Part shown: positions 20,532-31,547 of the stretch, in pieces
Position numbering within the stretch: position 1 is the first letter of the stretch
Layout: the number at the start of each line of letters is the position of its first letter
Origin: Lunularia cruciata
Lineage: Eukaryota > Streptophyta > Marchantiopsida > Lunulariales > Lunulariaceae
Reading direction: 5' to 3'
Assembly (NCBI GenBank): GCA_948567375.1
Contig: OX419755.1
Location: forward strand, 4,965,001-5,029,000
Length of the DNA stretch: 64,000 bases
Notes under the pieces: model-generated
The model's database searches: none
Told to the model about the DNA's origin: nothing
What the model saw: the letters and a program-made list of their open reading frames with translations, nothing else
Translations under genes and position numbers: made by a program

Positions 20532-21965
20532 CTAACATGATATGCTCTCATGCTCTCTTTGACAAATGCATAAATGGTGTATCCATCTTTCCATGTAACT
20601 CCAAGGCCAAAGGAACAAATCTAATTGCATATTCCTATGCTTGAAGACCTTGCATGATGCAGCTCCTCTTGCTGCCCATCCAAGAGGATGAGTAATCACT
20701 CCCTCTAAAACCACATAATGTGTAAGATCCATAACCACAACGTATGTTACTATCACCTAATCATCTTGGACCAAGTAAAGTCTCCCTTGACCTATGTAGT
20801 CCTTAACATATACAAACTCCCCCTCCAAGCAAGGTATCCACTCTCTTGTGCCATAGCAAACAACACTTGATCCATGATTGCATTGTGTGTTGTATTCTCT
20901 ATCTACCAAAGGACATTATGTCATATTTACCATTGAGGCATCTAGTATAGAACCACACTCACAAGTGAGTAATAACAATGTAGATGGGTGGACCAAACCT
21001 AGGCAAAACCTCATTGTTATATAAAAGGTAGCTAATGCAAGTTGGAATGCCCTAATGTACGGTCGAGCTAAGATCCAAGAGCCTACACCCATGTTAGAAC
21101 AAGGGCAAAGACATGCTCTAGTAGCCCAAGGAATGGATGAATCAACTAATAGAGAATGTAACTTTTCTTGAAACTATCACTCTAACAAAGAAGACTACAA
21201 GCCTTTGGTCCAATCAGAAGGTAAAGAAGCAAAAGATAGAAGGTACTCTCATGCACATGGGGGTAAACAATCTCTTTTTTGCCTTAATAACGCCTCAAGA
21301 GCAAATGATCCCTCCTCCGCCTCAGTCACATATGTCTCCAAGATTGGCCTATCAACAACCACAAAATGGAGGAAAGCGGAGATGCCAAAAATGGTAAAAG
21401 TGCCATCTCTCCTATAGATAGTTGACTTATCCTTCCACACAAGATTGATAGAGATATTTGTCTATGTGCCAATACTCCATCACACATTCAAATATCCCCG
21501 ATCTAATGATATCACCAAAGACTCCCGTGATTTTTCTATCAAAAGCGCTCAAATGTGAAAAGAAGGTCAAAGAAGGAGGAATTGTGCAAAGTAGATAAGT
21601 CGTGCAATACTAGAGAAGAGTCTACTAAATTCTATATGCGGATCTCCTAATAGAGGAGGGTAATTCACATGGAAAATATGCTTTGCAAAGACTACACCTA
21701 AGAAACATGTGACAAAATACTCAAATCTTATTGGCACTCCAAGAATATGTAATCCATATGTAGATATGAAATAGCCCTCTAGAAACTCGAGTTGGGGAAG
21801 GATACCCTATTGACACTCTAAGAATATATAATCCATATGTAGATATGATACACCCCCTCTAGCAAGTAGAGATAAGGAGTGATTCACCATTGGGACTCCA
21901 AGAATACGTAATCCACATGTAGATATGATATGCTCCTCTAGAAATTCAAGGTCGGGAGATATGGG
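20532..21965 (-). pseudogene. Decayed coding region of unknown family
   Basis: On the minus strand one frame can be followed from about 21779 to 20532 with no frameshift needed, broken by several stops. The open pieces 21440-21249 and 20756-20532 and the stretch around YGLHILGVPIRFEYFVTCFL (about 21761-21700) all share that frame. Readable parts include HIFHVNYPPLLGDPHIEF, a piece around DGTFTIFGISAFLHFVVVD, REWIPCLEGEFVYVKDYIGQ, and HPLGWAARGAASCKVFKHRN followed by WPWSYMERWIHHLC. The upstream end is built of repeated units, listed separately. I recognise no retroelement, transposase or housekeeping domain. The long shared frame shows that this was once a protein; the low CpG and many stops suggest an old repeat ORF. 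Confidence 0.5.
21729..21965. repeat. Three imperfect tandem units of about 80 bp
   Basis: The words CTCCAAGAATATGTAATCCA, CTCTAAGAATATATAATCCA and CTCCAAGAATACGTAATCCA each lead into CATATGTAGATATGA or a close variant, at about 21736, 21815 and 21896. Read on the minus strand the units encode EFLEGYFISTYGLHILGVP-like repeats, so the duplication probably arose inside the coding region at 20532-21965. One unit has slipped out of frame. Confidence 0.8.
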
Positions 21966-23567
21966 AACAGATTATATTCTACATTTTGACATCTTCATTC
22001 TCAAATCTACAAAATGAAACTCTATATTCATGTGATAAAAAACCTGCGTAATCTGATTAAAAAGTACACATTATATATAAATTTTCCAAAAAGAGAAATA
22101 TACAACCAATCATGGTCAAAGTACTAGATAAAAGAGCTCTAAAATTCATTACATGGCGATACCAACTCCGCGTAGATCCTTGTATTTTAAGGAAATACCA
22201 AATATCTCATAGAACTAAGAACTAATCACGCCTTGCACAAAAAGATCTGAAGCAGCCCCGCATTCGCTGCCAACTAGGATAAGCAACTCCCATGTTTCTC
22301 CACGTCAAGCTTTGGGGTACTGTCATGCGAAGAATGCGATCCTTTCTGTCTATACTTGCACGAAGCACTCGTGTGTGGGAGAAAGACTAGGAAATCAATT
22401 CCAGTGCGCAGGAAGTGGATGTCGAAATCTGTCAGATCATCTCTGCTGTATACGCCGGATTTCTGCTCGTACTGCTGGTAGGACGCAAGCATCCGATGGG
22501 ATAAGAAATGAAAGTGTCATCATACTATGACAAGAATGCGACTACCCGTTGATAGCACGTTGTGATCATCCATGAGCCCATTGCGAGCCATCGCTTTATC
22601 CGCTGGTGCAGAAGCGAGCGGAGTAGAGATTTACTTTACTTAACCGGACTTAACCTGCCCGGGTAGTGTCATTTTAAACTGTATCCTTGTGGATAGAATT
22701 TACTACGTAACCAGTTATAAGCCTTAGATACAAAGCCCACCCCGTCAGTCACAGTCAGACGCGAGACCGATGGTATGGCCTTTTCCATGAAACGAAGCCT
22801 GTAATCAGAGACTTACCGGAGGTTGTATAATTTACTTTTTCGTTTCGTTAAGGGTTCGGGTAGTATATTTCGATGATGTGGGTAAAGTGAAGTCGCCGAA
22901 ACCCAGGCGGGGGTTCGGTTAAAACCTGTATTTCCTGGTTGTCGTCTGTCGTACGCGACTGGTACAGCAGATTGAGAGGAATTGGCATATACTATGCATG
23001 CATGTGAAATGTAACCCGAATCAGTTGTAGGCAAGAGCAAAGCCGCTGGAACCGTGGGATGCAGCCCGACAGGCGGTACCGATCGACTTTCCGGCGAGAT
23101 TGCTAACGGATTTTACCTCCCTCCCCAGATGCAGCTAAAAACACCGGACCCACTAAATTATCCCTTCTGACTGGATCGGATGCAAGTTTCATGACTCGCG
23201 TGTCATGATTTATCGGACGGCGGAGAAGACATGATGATGCATCTTACGGTTGGGGTGACCCGACTTGCTTGGACCGATTGCCGTGTTTAGAACTACCTGG
23301 CATTAGGGTAAGGTGTGGGATCGATTTAGGGCTAGATTGGCCAACCGGGTCAGGATGGTGACACAACTTGGCGTTCATGTTGAGTTCTCACAATAAATTC
23401 ACATCACTTGGACTCAGCTCCGTAGGCTTTCACTTGTGGTTCCGAGCTGCGTCCGAGCAGCTAGACGTTGGTCCCCGGTTCGTAGTCCCCGATCGAGGTT
23501 CTTTCTCGATAGTTACATTTGTTCGAAAGTTACAGTTGGATTCTCGATTTGCATTCAATTTGTCACC
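21966..23567. other. 5' flank of the glycine-rich RNA-binding protein gene
   Basis: AT-rich DNA to about 22250 gives way to CpG-rich DNA up to the gene, the likely promoter and leader. I see no clear TATA box. The frame containing the start codon is open upstream to 23436 and its upstream ATG has no family support. Confidence 0.4.
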
Positions 23568-24719
23568 ATGGCTGACGGTCAAGTTGAATTCAGATGCTTC
23601 GTAGGAGGCCTCGCTTGGGCTACCAACGACGCCCGACTAGAAGACGCGTTCAGGCCTTTCGGAGAGGTCATCGAGTGTAAGGTAGCTGTTTGGTCCACGT
23701 TCTTCTCTGTGGCTAATTTGTGTGCTCGATTAGTGCTTTCCTCCCCTGAAGGTCTAGAAAGACATCCAGATGAATGGCGATTTCGGTGTTTGCCCTCACT
23801 CTTCGTGCTCCAGAGGTTTTCTGTGTTCTGCGCTTATCTCTCACGTCCACAGAGGTTTCGAGTACCACGTCCCACGTGAATGGGGCGGCACACGACCTTT
23901 TTCTGGCACCTTGCGTACGAAGAACGATGTTTGTTGGGCGTGGTCTGATTGTCATTCTAAAAGATCTCGCCGATCACACTGACAATTATTTTAAAGGCTA
24001 TTTAGCTCTGCAATGGTGTCTTGCTGCTTCTTATAATCCGCCTTGGTGATTCGTCGTCGATAATCACGATCGCGTAGTGCCAATGCTCGCGAAAGGATTT
24101 ACTCCGTCCTGTCAAACGTGCCCAGCAGACCACGGTTGAGCGAAAGTTGTGCGGTGTTGTTTAACCCAACTATAGATGGGCATAGGACATGGTCGAGAAC
24201 TTGGTTGTATCTTTCCGATGTATATCTCACATATCTTTCGTGGTACAGGTTATCAGCGATCGGGAAACTGGTCGGTCACGTGGATTTGGCTTCGTCACAT
24301 TTGCTGATGAGCAAGCGATGAAGGATGCCATCGAATCCATGAACGGCAAGGAGCTTGATGGTCGTAATATCACTGTCAACCAGGCCCAGCAGAGGAACAA
24401 GGATGGAGCAGGAGGTGGATACCGCTCCGGAGGAGGCGGTGGTGGTGGTGGATACGGTGGTGGTAACCGAAGTGGTGGATACAGTGGTGGTGGCGGAGGC
24501 TATGGTGGTCGCGATAGCAGCAACCGCGGCGGAGGTTATGGCGGTGGCGGCTACGGTGGTGGTGGTGGTGGTGGTGATAGAAGTTATGGCAGCAGCGGAG
24601 GCCGAGGAGGTGGTGGCTATGGAAGTGGTGGTGGTGGTGGTGGGTACGGAGGTGGTGCTGGTGGTGGCGGCGATGGAAGTTCCAGATGGAGGTCCGACAA
24701 TCGCAGCAGCGAATATTAA
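23568..24719 (+). CDS. GRP: Glycine-rich RNA-binding protein, GRP7/GRP8 type (two exons)
   Basis: Exon 1 is 23568-23681 and exon 2 is 24249-24719, joined in phase 0 to give 194 residues. The protein has one RNA-recognition motif followed by a glycine-rich tail. RNP2 is CFVGGL (residues 10-15) and RNP1 is RGFGFVTF (49-56). The motif ends near residue 86. The tail (about 91-180) is built of GGGYGGGG-like units with spaced Tyr, Arg and Ser, and ends SSRWRSDNRSSEY. Plant proteins of this class bind RNA in nucleus and cytoplasm, act in splicing, export and stress or clock responses, and GRP7 controls its own splicing. The intron sits between the Lys of VIECK and the Val of VISDRETG, the same place as in Arabidopsis GRP7. 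The start ATG has a good context (CACCATGGC) and matches the family N-terminus. The frame is intact. The long antisense open frame under the tail is only a shadow of the glycine codons. Confidence 0.95.
23682..24248 (+). other. Intron of the GRP gene
   Basis: The 567-bp intron starts GTAGCT after AAG and ends in GTACAG before GTTATCAG. In Arabidopsis GRP7 and GRP8 the protein binds its own pre-mRNA and shifts splicing to a cryptic donor inside this intron, yielding a transcript with an early stop. Here the first reading frame stays open through much of the intron, to 23879. Whether an internal donor is used cannot be told from sequence alone. Confidence 0.9.
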
Positions 24720-27700
24720 GGTTTTAATTGTCAAATATCTTTCTAATGTTGGGAGCCTGGGCTCTTCCGGGCTCTTGGTTCTGTGATGATTTCACTCTGG
24801 TCCCAACACTTCAAAGGGAGGGGGCCTCGCTCAGAGGGCCTGCCGCTTCAGTTACTCGCGGAAGTGACATTTCACTCATTCTGAGTTCCTTCAATACTCT
24901 GTCCGAACTTTTGATTGCCATTTGGTAGGTGCAGTTTTGGAGCACGAGATCGGCTCAAGCATACGTGATAGCTGCTCATGTTCTTTTCTTATGTGTCCTT
25001 AGTGGGCACGTTCTGTTCATGTAATGGTTACCTGTTCTGGATCCTACCTTCTCCTTGCTAGTCAGCGTTCTATGATTATCATCGGAGTCAAAGACATCTG
25101 GACCCTCCTCTGTACCTGAACTTCTGGGTGTTGGGACATCTCATTTTTAGCTCCCTATGTTACCGCTGAGTAACCTTGGGCAGAACTAAAGGATGTACGA
25201 AAGCTACCAGTCGAAATCGCTCGGTTACTGTGATGTGATGTAGATGCCGCGGCTTGGACGTCGTTGCTCAGTTTTGATCGCTTTTACGAGAGATCGGGTT
25301 TACTGGTGACAGCCACGAAAGAGAGAAGAGAGTTCATCTGTAGGAGTGCTCCTCGGGGAGTGCTTGTTACATGTTGCAGATCTTGAAATATAATATGGTC
25401 TTTTGGCCGCAGTTCCTTGTTTCTCCAATTCCTCAGGGTTAAAATGTTGACTGTAAATGATGATATGAACACTTGGAATGGATTGGAAACTCTGAAGAAA
25501 TTCGAAAAGGCGTTTTGATAGATTGGAAAATACAGATACAAATAAGACAACCGGCTTAAGAGAGCAAGGAAGAAATTTCACAGTGTGAGCCTGTTTCGTT
25601 CTGGCCGGAGACGATGAGAAATCTAATCTGGCCGCAAAAGTCGCCAATGAACGACAACCTTCCCGCTACCGATTGCCCCAAGAAAACGAGATTGTGCCAA
25701 CATCTGACCATTCTAGTATGTATAATTACCTCGGTAACAGTATAAAATGCGTGTGAAGGGGTACATATCCACCAATTTGAAGAAACCTTTATGAACAATT
25801 CGGCCTAAATCAGTGCCTGTCCGACCCGAATACTAGCCTGCCCGTTAACTTTAGTCATTGTGACTGTAAAACTGTCTTCCTCACTCTCCGTCTGAGCCAA
25901 GTAATGTCTGGTAACTAAAGGATAAAGGTAAAAAATTTCAAACGATAATCTTGTTAACCTAAGATTGGTAGTCATCACCAAATGAATTCAAATTTTCACA
26001 TGAAAATCATTGAAACCTGTTCGATTATCCAAGCTATGTGGGCAATATACGGAAGAAAAGACTCCCATATACTGCTCACATATCTGCAGTACTCTTACCA
26101 CTACAATAAGGTGTGTATGGCTGTAGTGCATTTAGGATAATAAACACTACATTTATGCGATCGCATGGATATAATTTCAGATAGTTCCACTAAAAGCGTT
26201 TTGTCAGTATGTGTAAATAAATGCTACATGCAAAGGAGTCTGTATGAACGCACAGGCAAAGTAGCACGCGCGACTCCTATTCACGGGCTGATTACTGATT
26301 TGTTTGAAACAGGGTCATACGGTGAAATAAGCGTAAACATGGTCATATTGTAAAATTTCTCTAAGAGAAAACGAGGAGACCCCAGCAAGCCATATAAGGA
26401 TAATAAAAGGAAGGCAAAACTTTTTAGCATCTGTTCTCATGCAAAGTAGGAGAAAAGAAGGCCAAGTCTGTGCGACATAGATTAAACAATCTCCGGAAGT
26501 CGAAACGTACAAATCATAATCATTCTGCACCAAAATCTCAAGCAAAGATACGTGCAGAGAGGGAAAAAACTTACAGTAACAATAGGACGAATGTATACAC
26601 AGATTACAACCTGTGAGTGTATATGAGGGGAAGAATGAAGGATTGATGAAAGAACATATCTGTCCTGATAAATTGACTGTTAAACTGTAAAGACAAAACA
26701 CGTTGTACAGGTCCAAAACTCATCCTGGAGAGTAGTTAACGGATGCTGAACCTATGCGCGTTGTAAACACTGAAACCGGTAATAGACCTTGAACCAGCTA
26801 ATTAGAACAGTCGGTCTGACTATCCAGAATCACTGTAGATCTAATTTAACTTTCTGTGGCGCCGGCAATATCCTCATGTGAGCTGTCTGCGGTGAATATA
26901 AAGCCGCGACTTGAAGTCGTGACTAGAACATCTTGTACACACCCATTTTCCTCGAAGCCAAATTCAATACTTCTGGCTGACTCCACGCGCGGACTTCATC
27001 GTACGGGCTTTGGAGAAGTGTCGCAATTCTGGAAGCATCTGTCTTTTATTGGCGGGCGACACGATAGTCTACGGACAATGACGTACTGGATTTCCAAGCA
27101 ACTGTGCACGATGAATAGAAGTCTTGTAGCAGATCACCAAAAGTAAAATTTCCCTACGCAAACAGTGCAGAGACAAATCCTAACGACTTGCTCCCAAACT
27201 CCAGGAAGGCCATGAAGTAGGCCGAACTACTGAAAGTATTCATACAGTGCTAATCTGGATCGATGTGTCTTGTTAGAATATAACAAGTAGCAGATCTGTA
27301 TTTCCTGGTAGTCCTTTCCTTTAGAAGACACTGTAGAATTAGATGCAGATCTTTTGGCAGTTACGTCAGCCTCCTGATCTTCCTCCAGGAAGCAGACGGT
27401 GGTAGGCATAGCATGGGCTATACAGCTGTGTCCTCCTCCCAGTCAGCTTTCTAAGCATCATCTTATTGTATGGAGGATGAGAAACTGGGCGAATAGAACA
27501 CGTCCTCAGACGAGAAATTGTTAAACAACAAATAATGACGACTGTAGAGAAGAATCGATGGAGAGCAGGGTGAAGAATTGACTGAAGACTGTGCGGTAAG
27601 TAGTAACTACTGTACCTTGTACAGAAGAATGTGGAACCTAAATAGGATAACGCTCGTATAGATCTGTGAGACAATATCTGTGATGGAGAGTGACCTTACT

Positions 27701-29170
27701 CCTAAGAGGAAGTGTAAAGTAGCCACACTGTACGAGGAAATCATCGACACGGACAATATCAGTCACTGGTCTGACACCTGACGTTGAACCTCTTTGAAAA
27801 CAGTCACCGTCAAATCTTGATCCCCCAGGAATCAGATGGCGAATTTGAACAGAACATTCATCTACTGTACCGTGGTCCCCATTATAGATGCACATATTTC
27901 TTATAAAGGGGCCAAGTATCAGCAAGAATACTCATCTTTTTGACTACCGTTCTTTCGCAGTCATAACTACGCACATGGAACCTTACTTCCTTCATTCTTG
28001 AAGAAGGAATAATTAAAGGGAAGACGAGGATCACTGTGCATGGAAGTCATGACAACCCTACAGCCAGGTCTGTCTTCCTCGAGTAAGGAGAATCCTGTTG
28101 ATGGGACTTAGAGAACTGCGGGATTAGTGTGGATAGAATCCGGACATGGACCTTATATGGAGTTCGGTTTGGGTTTTGGTTTGAAAACATCTTATAAAGA
28201 ACTGCAAACAAGCGAACATAACTACATATAAGGAACATGACATCTATAAGTCTCAATAGATCCAAAAACAGTTTTGCAGCACATTGCTTCTTGTCCAAAT
28301 ACTACAATAGACGAAGGAGACTTATCAAACCATTACTGGTTAGTTCTGATAATGTCGAACGATGCACTGTGACACACCAGTGATCATAATAAGAGCTAAT
28401 TTCATATGCAGTTGATAAAAAATATAATTATTGATGCAATTTTAAGCACATAAGATAGTAAAATACATAATTAGAAGTACTGTGCAAAGTTTTCCTCATC
28501 TTAGTTGTTTTTAAAAGGATGCATTGATATCCATCGCAGGAATGACATACTAGGCAGATCCGCACCAAATGCTTAGTTCTAGTTTCTTTCCAGCGTTTTA
28601 CATGTTCAACTTTGTGAACTGATCCAATAATGGTTTGACGTATTGTATCATTTTAACCAAAACTCTTTGCAACCGATTGAGTTGACGTGCGTATTCTTTT
28701 AGCGAATGAATTCTTCCAATCCCCCAACAACAACGCGGACAATCATCACAAATTCATAACTCGAGAGATATCGAATTTCCTTAGAGAGCTTTGAAAGGAT
28801 GCACTCTCCAAACTGACTGACAACTTGACACTAGATGTTAATCCTGACAGATATGAGTGCGCCAAGTGCAGCAAGAACGCAGGGAAGAAAAGCATGTTCG
28901 CTCAAGTGCAACTGGATTTGAAGTACTGTTCAGAAAGCATGATAAAAGTTGATCGCCATATCCATAAAATACAAGTACATCTGCCATGCAAGATACGATC
29001 ATTTATTTGGCAAGACCTGCATGCCCACGAAAGAAGTTGTGCCCAAGTGGGTCCATTGTTGTTACTCGGATATTATTCCCTGCCGATTAAGTCGACTTAT
29101 GAGATCGTAACCTCTCATTTAGATCACTTTGAGATCGTTCTATGGTTGTGACGTTCCTGAAGGCTTTCCG
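24720..29170. other. CpG-retaining gene-free stretch
   Basis: The first few hundred bases are probably the GRP 3' untranslated region. Beyond that I recognise no gene. Open frames at 25647-25300 (minus, 115 codons, Ser/Ala-rich N-terminus), 26856-27146 and 28825-29151 (plus, 96 and 108 codons) have no known domain and no second line of support. They are recorded here as doubtful rather than as genes. Confidence 0.35.
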
Positions 29171-29974
29171 CCCACGAGGCAAGACCTATTGCGGCAGAAC
29201 CTCCTCCGAAAACGACAGCCATAGCTAGCTCACTATAGTTTATTGCGGAAGTTCATCGAAGGGGGTACGATGGAGAAGTGACAGAGTAAAGTACAGACAC
29301 GAGATTTAAATTCTTTAACATATGGAGGATAATAATGACGAGCTCTGAAATATCTGAAGATGACGAAAAGCCTCCTCATCTGCACAAAACCGAACAATAG
29401 TGGAACTGCAAATGTCAGGGGACCGAGTGCAGCATGGATCAGTGGACCAATATATTCTTCCCCAGAGACCATGTTAGTAAAAGCTCGTTAACCAAAAGGA
29501 CTGGAAAGTCGAGAATGAGAAAAGTTCATATCTTATCAGAAAAGGAGATAGATAAATTTTTACACAGTAGTGTAAAGTGTGTGAAATTTACCATTCGTAT
29601 CGATTCAACTTCAGCTTTTGCAATCACTTTAGCATCCCATGTACCTTGCAGTCTCTCTATCTCTCCCATTCTCTCCTTGCTTCCAACTGAATGGGATTGA
29701 TTTCTGGATCATTCCTAGATGTACTAGAATCCGTGAAGTACTACTCAATCGACCTTTCTAACACAGGCAATTCAATTTCACTACATCGATTTCGGTATCC
29801 TTATGATGACACCATTCATGACTACGGTTCGCATCAACCTGCGTAGGACATTCACGAGGTGCGTCATCCGTTACTGCAAAGGAAGCAATGTAGGGACAAG
29901 GAATACTAATTACAAAGAGATAGACAGAAGCTCTTGGGTCTTGCACCATATGAAAACACGTAACATAGGAATAG

Positions 29975-30120
29975 TCTTCGATGTCTCCGAGGATGCTACA
30001 ATGGTCTGTGCACGAAAGAGAACGAGGAGCAATAGTCACTAAATTAGATGTCAAAGAGCCCCACATTTCCTTCATTCACGTTGTCCTTTCTCTGGAGCTG
30101 ATATTCTTCGAGAATACACA
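29975..30120 (+). repeat. Dispersed repeat, copy A, inverted relative to 33790-33945
   Basis: The segment with GAGGATGCTACAATGGTCTG and GAGGAGCAATAGTCAC aligns to the reverse complement of 33790-33945 and continues to a shared GATATTC block. Conceptual translations align too: EDATMVCARKRTRSNSH here and KDAATLLRARK, stop, TGSNSH there. The repeat unit therefore probably came from a coding sequence, but I do not recognise the protein. Confidence 0.6.
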
Positions 30121-31209
30121 TAAGCACATAACAAGCAGGAGGACCCCGAACAAAGAGCACAGTGCCAAACTAGTAGAGGGTCAAACTATAGAGAAACCAT
30201 ACCAATTACAGTACAGAGGACACCGCCAAATTAGTGATCAGCGCAGGGTACACCGCCAAACTACTGGTCGAAGAGCGCTCTTCTGGACCCTTTGTTTGTT
30301 GGTACAAAAGAAGCATGGCTAGTAAGTACTACAAAGGGAAACCCTTCACATTATTACTGGAATTATATGAACGTTACTCAAAAATTGAACCACCAAAAGA
30401 AACATTCCACTCTTGGCTCCTTGACCCGTGTTTATCCAGTACCCTCTCAAATATGTCTCTTAGCCTGACTATCGGGAGGTTAGAGAAAGTTCTAAATAAA
30501 TAAGAAAATATACAAATTAGTTATAGAATGACATTTCTATATTTTATGTAATTTCTAGATGAGTAAATAGGAAAATTTTCATCATAACTTTAATTTGGAA
30601 GAAAACGAAGGCCATAAATATTTTGATATGACGATGAACTTTACAAATAATAAAAGTTGGCATACTGGTAGACCGAGGTCAGCGCGTAAAGTGGCAAAGT
30701 TAATGCTGCGTTTGAAAAAAAGAGGGAATCTCACTAATTTGTCAATGTGTGGTTTATAAAGTAAATCAAATTTTTTTATAGTCGAAAATTTAATAATTTT
30801 ATTCACTGACATTAGCAAAGATAAAAGTAGTACATCTAATTTATCTAATTAACATACTCTTTCATATATTCTTTTATGGAAGTTTATATAAAATGTCACA
30901 TAGTGTACAACAAGGTGATCTACAATATTAGGGTAGTGATTCCATTTCGGTAGGCAGTGAGTTTTTTATTGATTATTGTCTCTTGACCTTTCATAGATTT
31001 TAAAATTTATTTACTATCTTTTTTATTTCTAGAACTGATGATTTTTATTGAACACTTAGCTTATTAACTTATATGAAATTAACTTATATTTATTCCCATA
31101 TTTTTTTAATAAAGTCTGAAAGCAAAAAACTCCAATCGATTATGAGTTAAAAAATATTCACTAATTTGTGAAAGGAATGGCTTCCCGACCAAAGACCAAT
31201 AAGGAGATG
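30121..31209. other. AT-rich stretch without recognisable gene
   Basis: Open frames at 30234-30503 and on the minus strand at 30818-30582 match nothing I know. AT content rises sharply toward 31200. Confidence 0.35.
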
Positions 31210-31547
31210 TCTCCCAAAATTAAATATACTAATTGTATATTAATTAAATAATAAAATTTAAAAATATTTATTTGATAAATAATATAAAATATTTATTTAA
31301 ATTTATTTATTATTTATAAATTTTTATAAAAAATCAGGTAAATTTTAAATTATAAATAAACTATCCACCACAAAATATCTAATTTTATATTATATTTTTT
31401 ATTTATAATAGTTCAAATAAATTAATTATAATTAAATCATATAATAATTTATAAAATAAAAATATTCGGTGTAATATTTAAAATTTAAAATAATCTCATG
31501 TATTCAAAGGACACACGAGCCCATACATTGTAAGGGCACTCAACTAG
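31210..31547 (+). mobile_element. Probable non-autonomous Helitron
   Basis: The 3' end has the layout of a plant Helitron. A hairpin GCCCATACATTGTAAGGGC (31519-31537) can pair four G-C pairs, one mismatch, four more pairs and a single-base loop; it is followed by ACTCAA and CTAG (31544-31547), then T. The 5' side begins TCTCCCAAAATTAAATATAC (31210), with the TC start expected. The interior is over 80 percent A+T by eye. Helitrons insert between A and T; the 3' T fits but the base before TC is G, so the exact left end is uncertain. It carries no gene. Confidence 0.5.

Noticed and set aside
24276-24734. Minus-strand open frame of 152 codons under the GRP gene
   Set aside because: It is the antisense reading of the GGT/GGC glycine codons, giving Thr/Ala/Ser repeats; the plus frame has a full RRM and family-matching splice sites.
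24355-24786. Plus-strand open frame of 143 codons, Val/Ala-rich
   Set aside because: A frame-shifted reading of the same glycine-rich exon.
25300-25647. Minus frame of 115 codons with a Ser/Ala-rich start resembling a plastid transit peptide
   Set aside because: No domain follows, another frame overlaps it, and no splice or conservation support is visible.
28825-29151. Plus frame of 108 codons with four Cys and several His, possibly a zinc-binding protein
   Set aside because: Cys spacing fits no finger I know, and nothing around it supports a gene.
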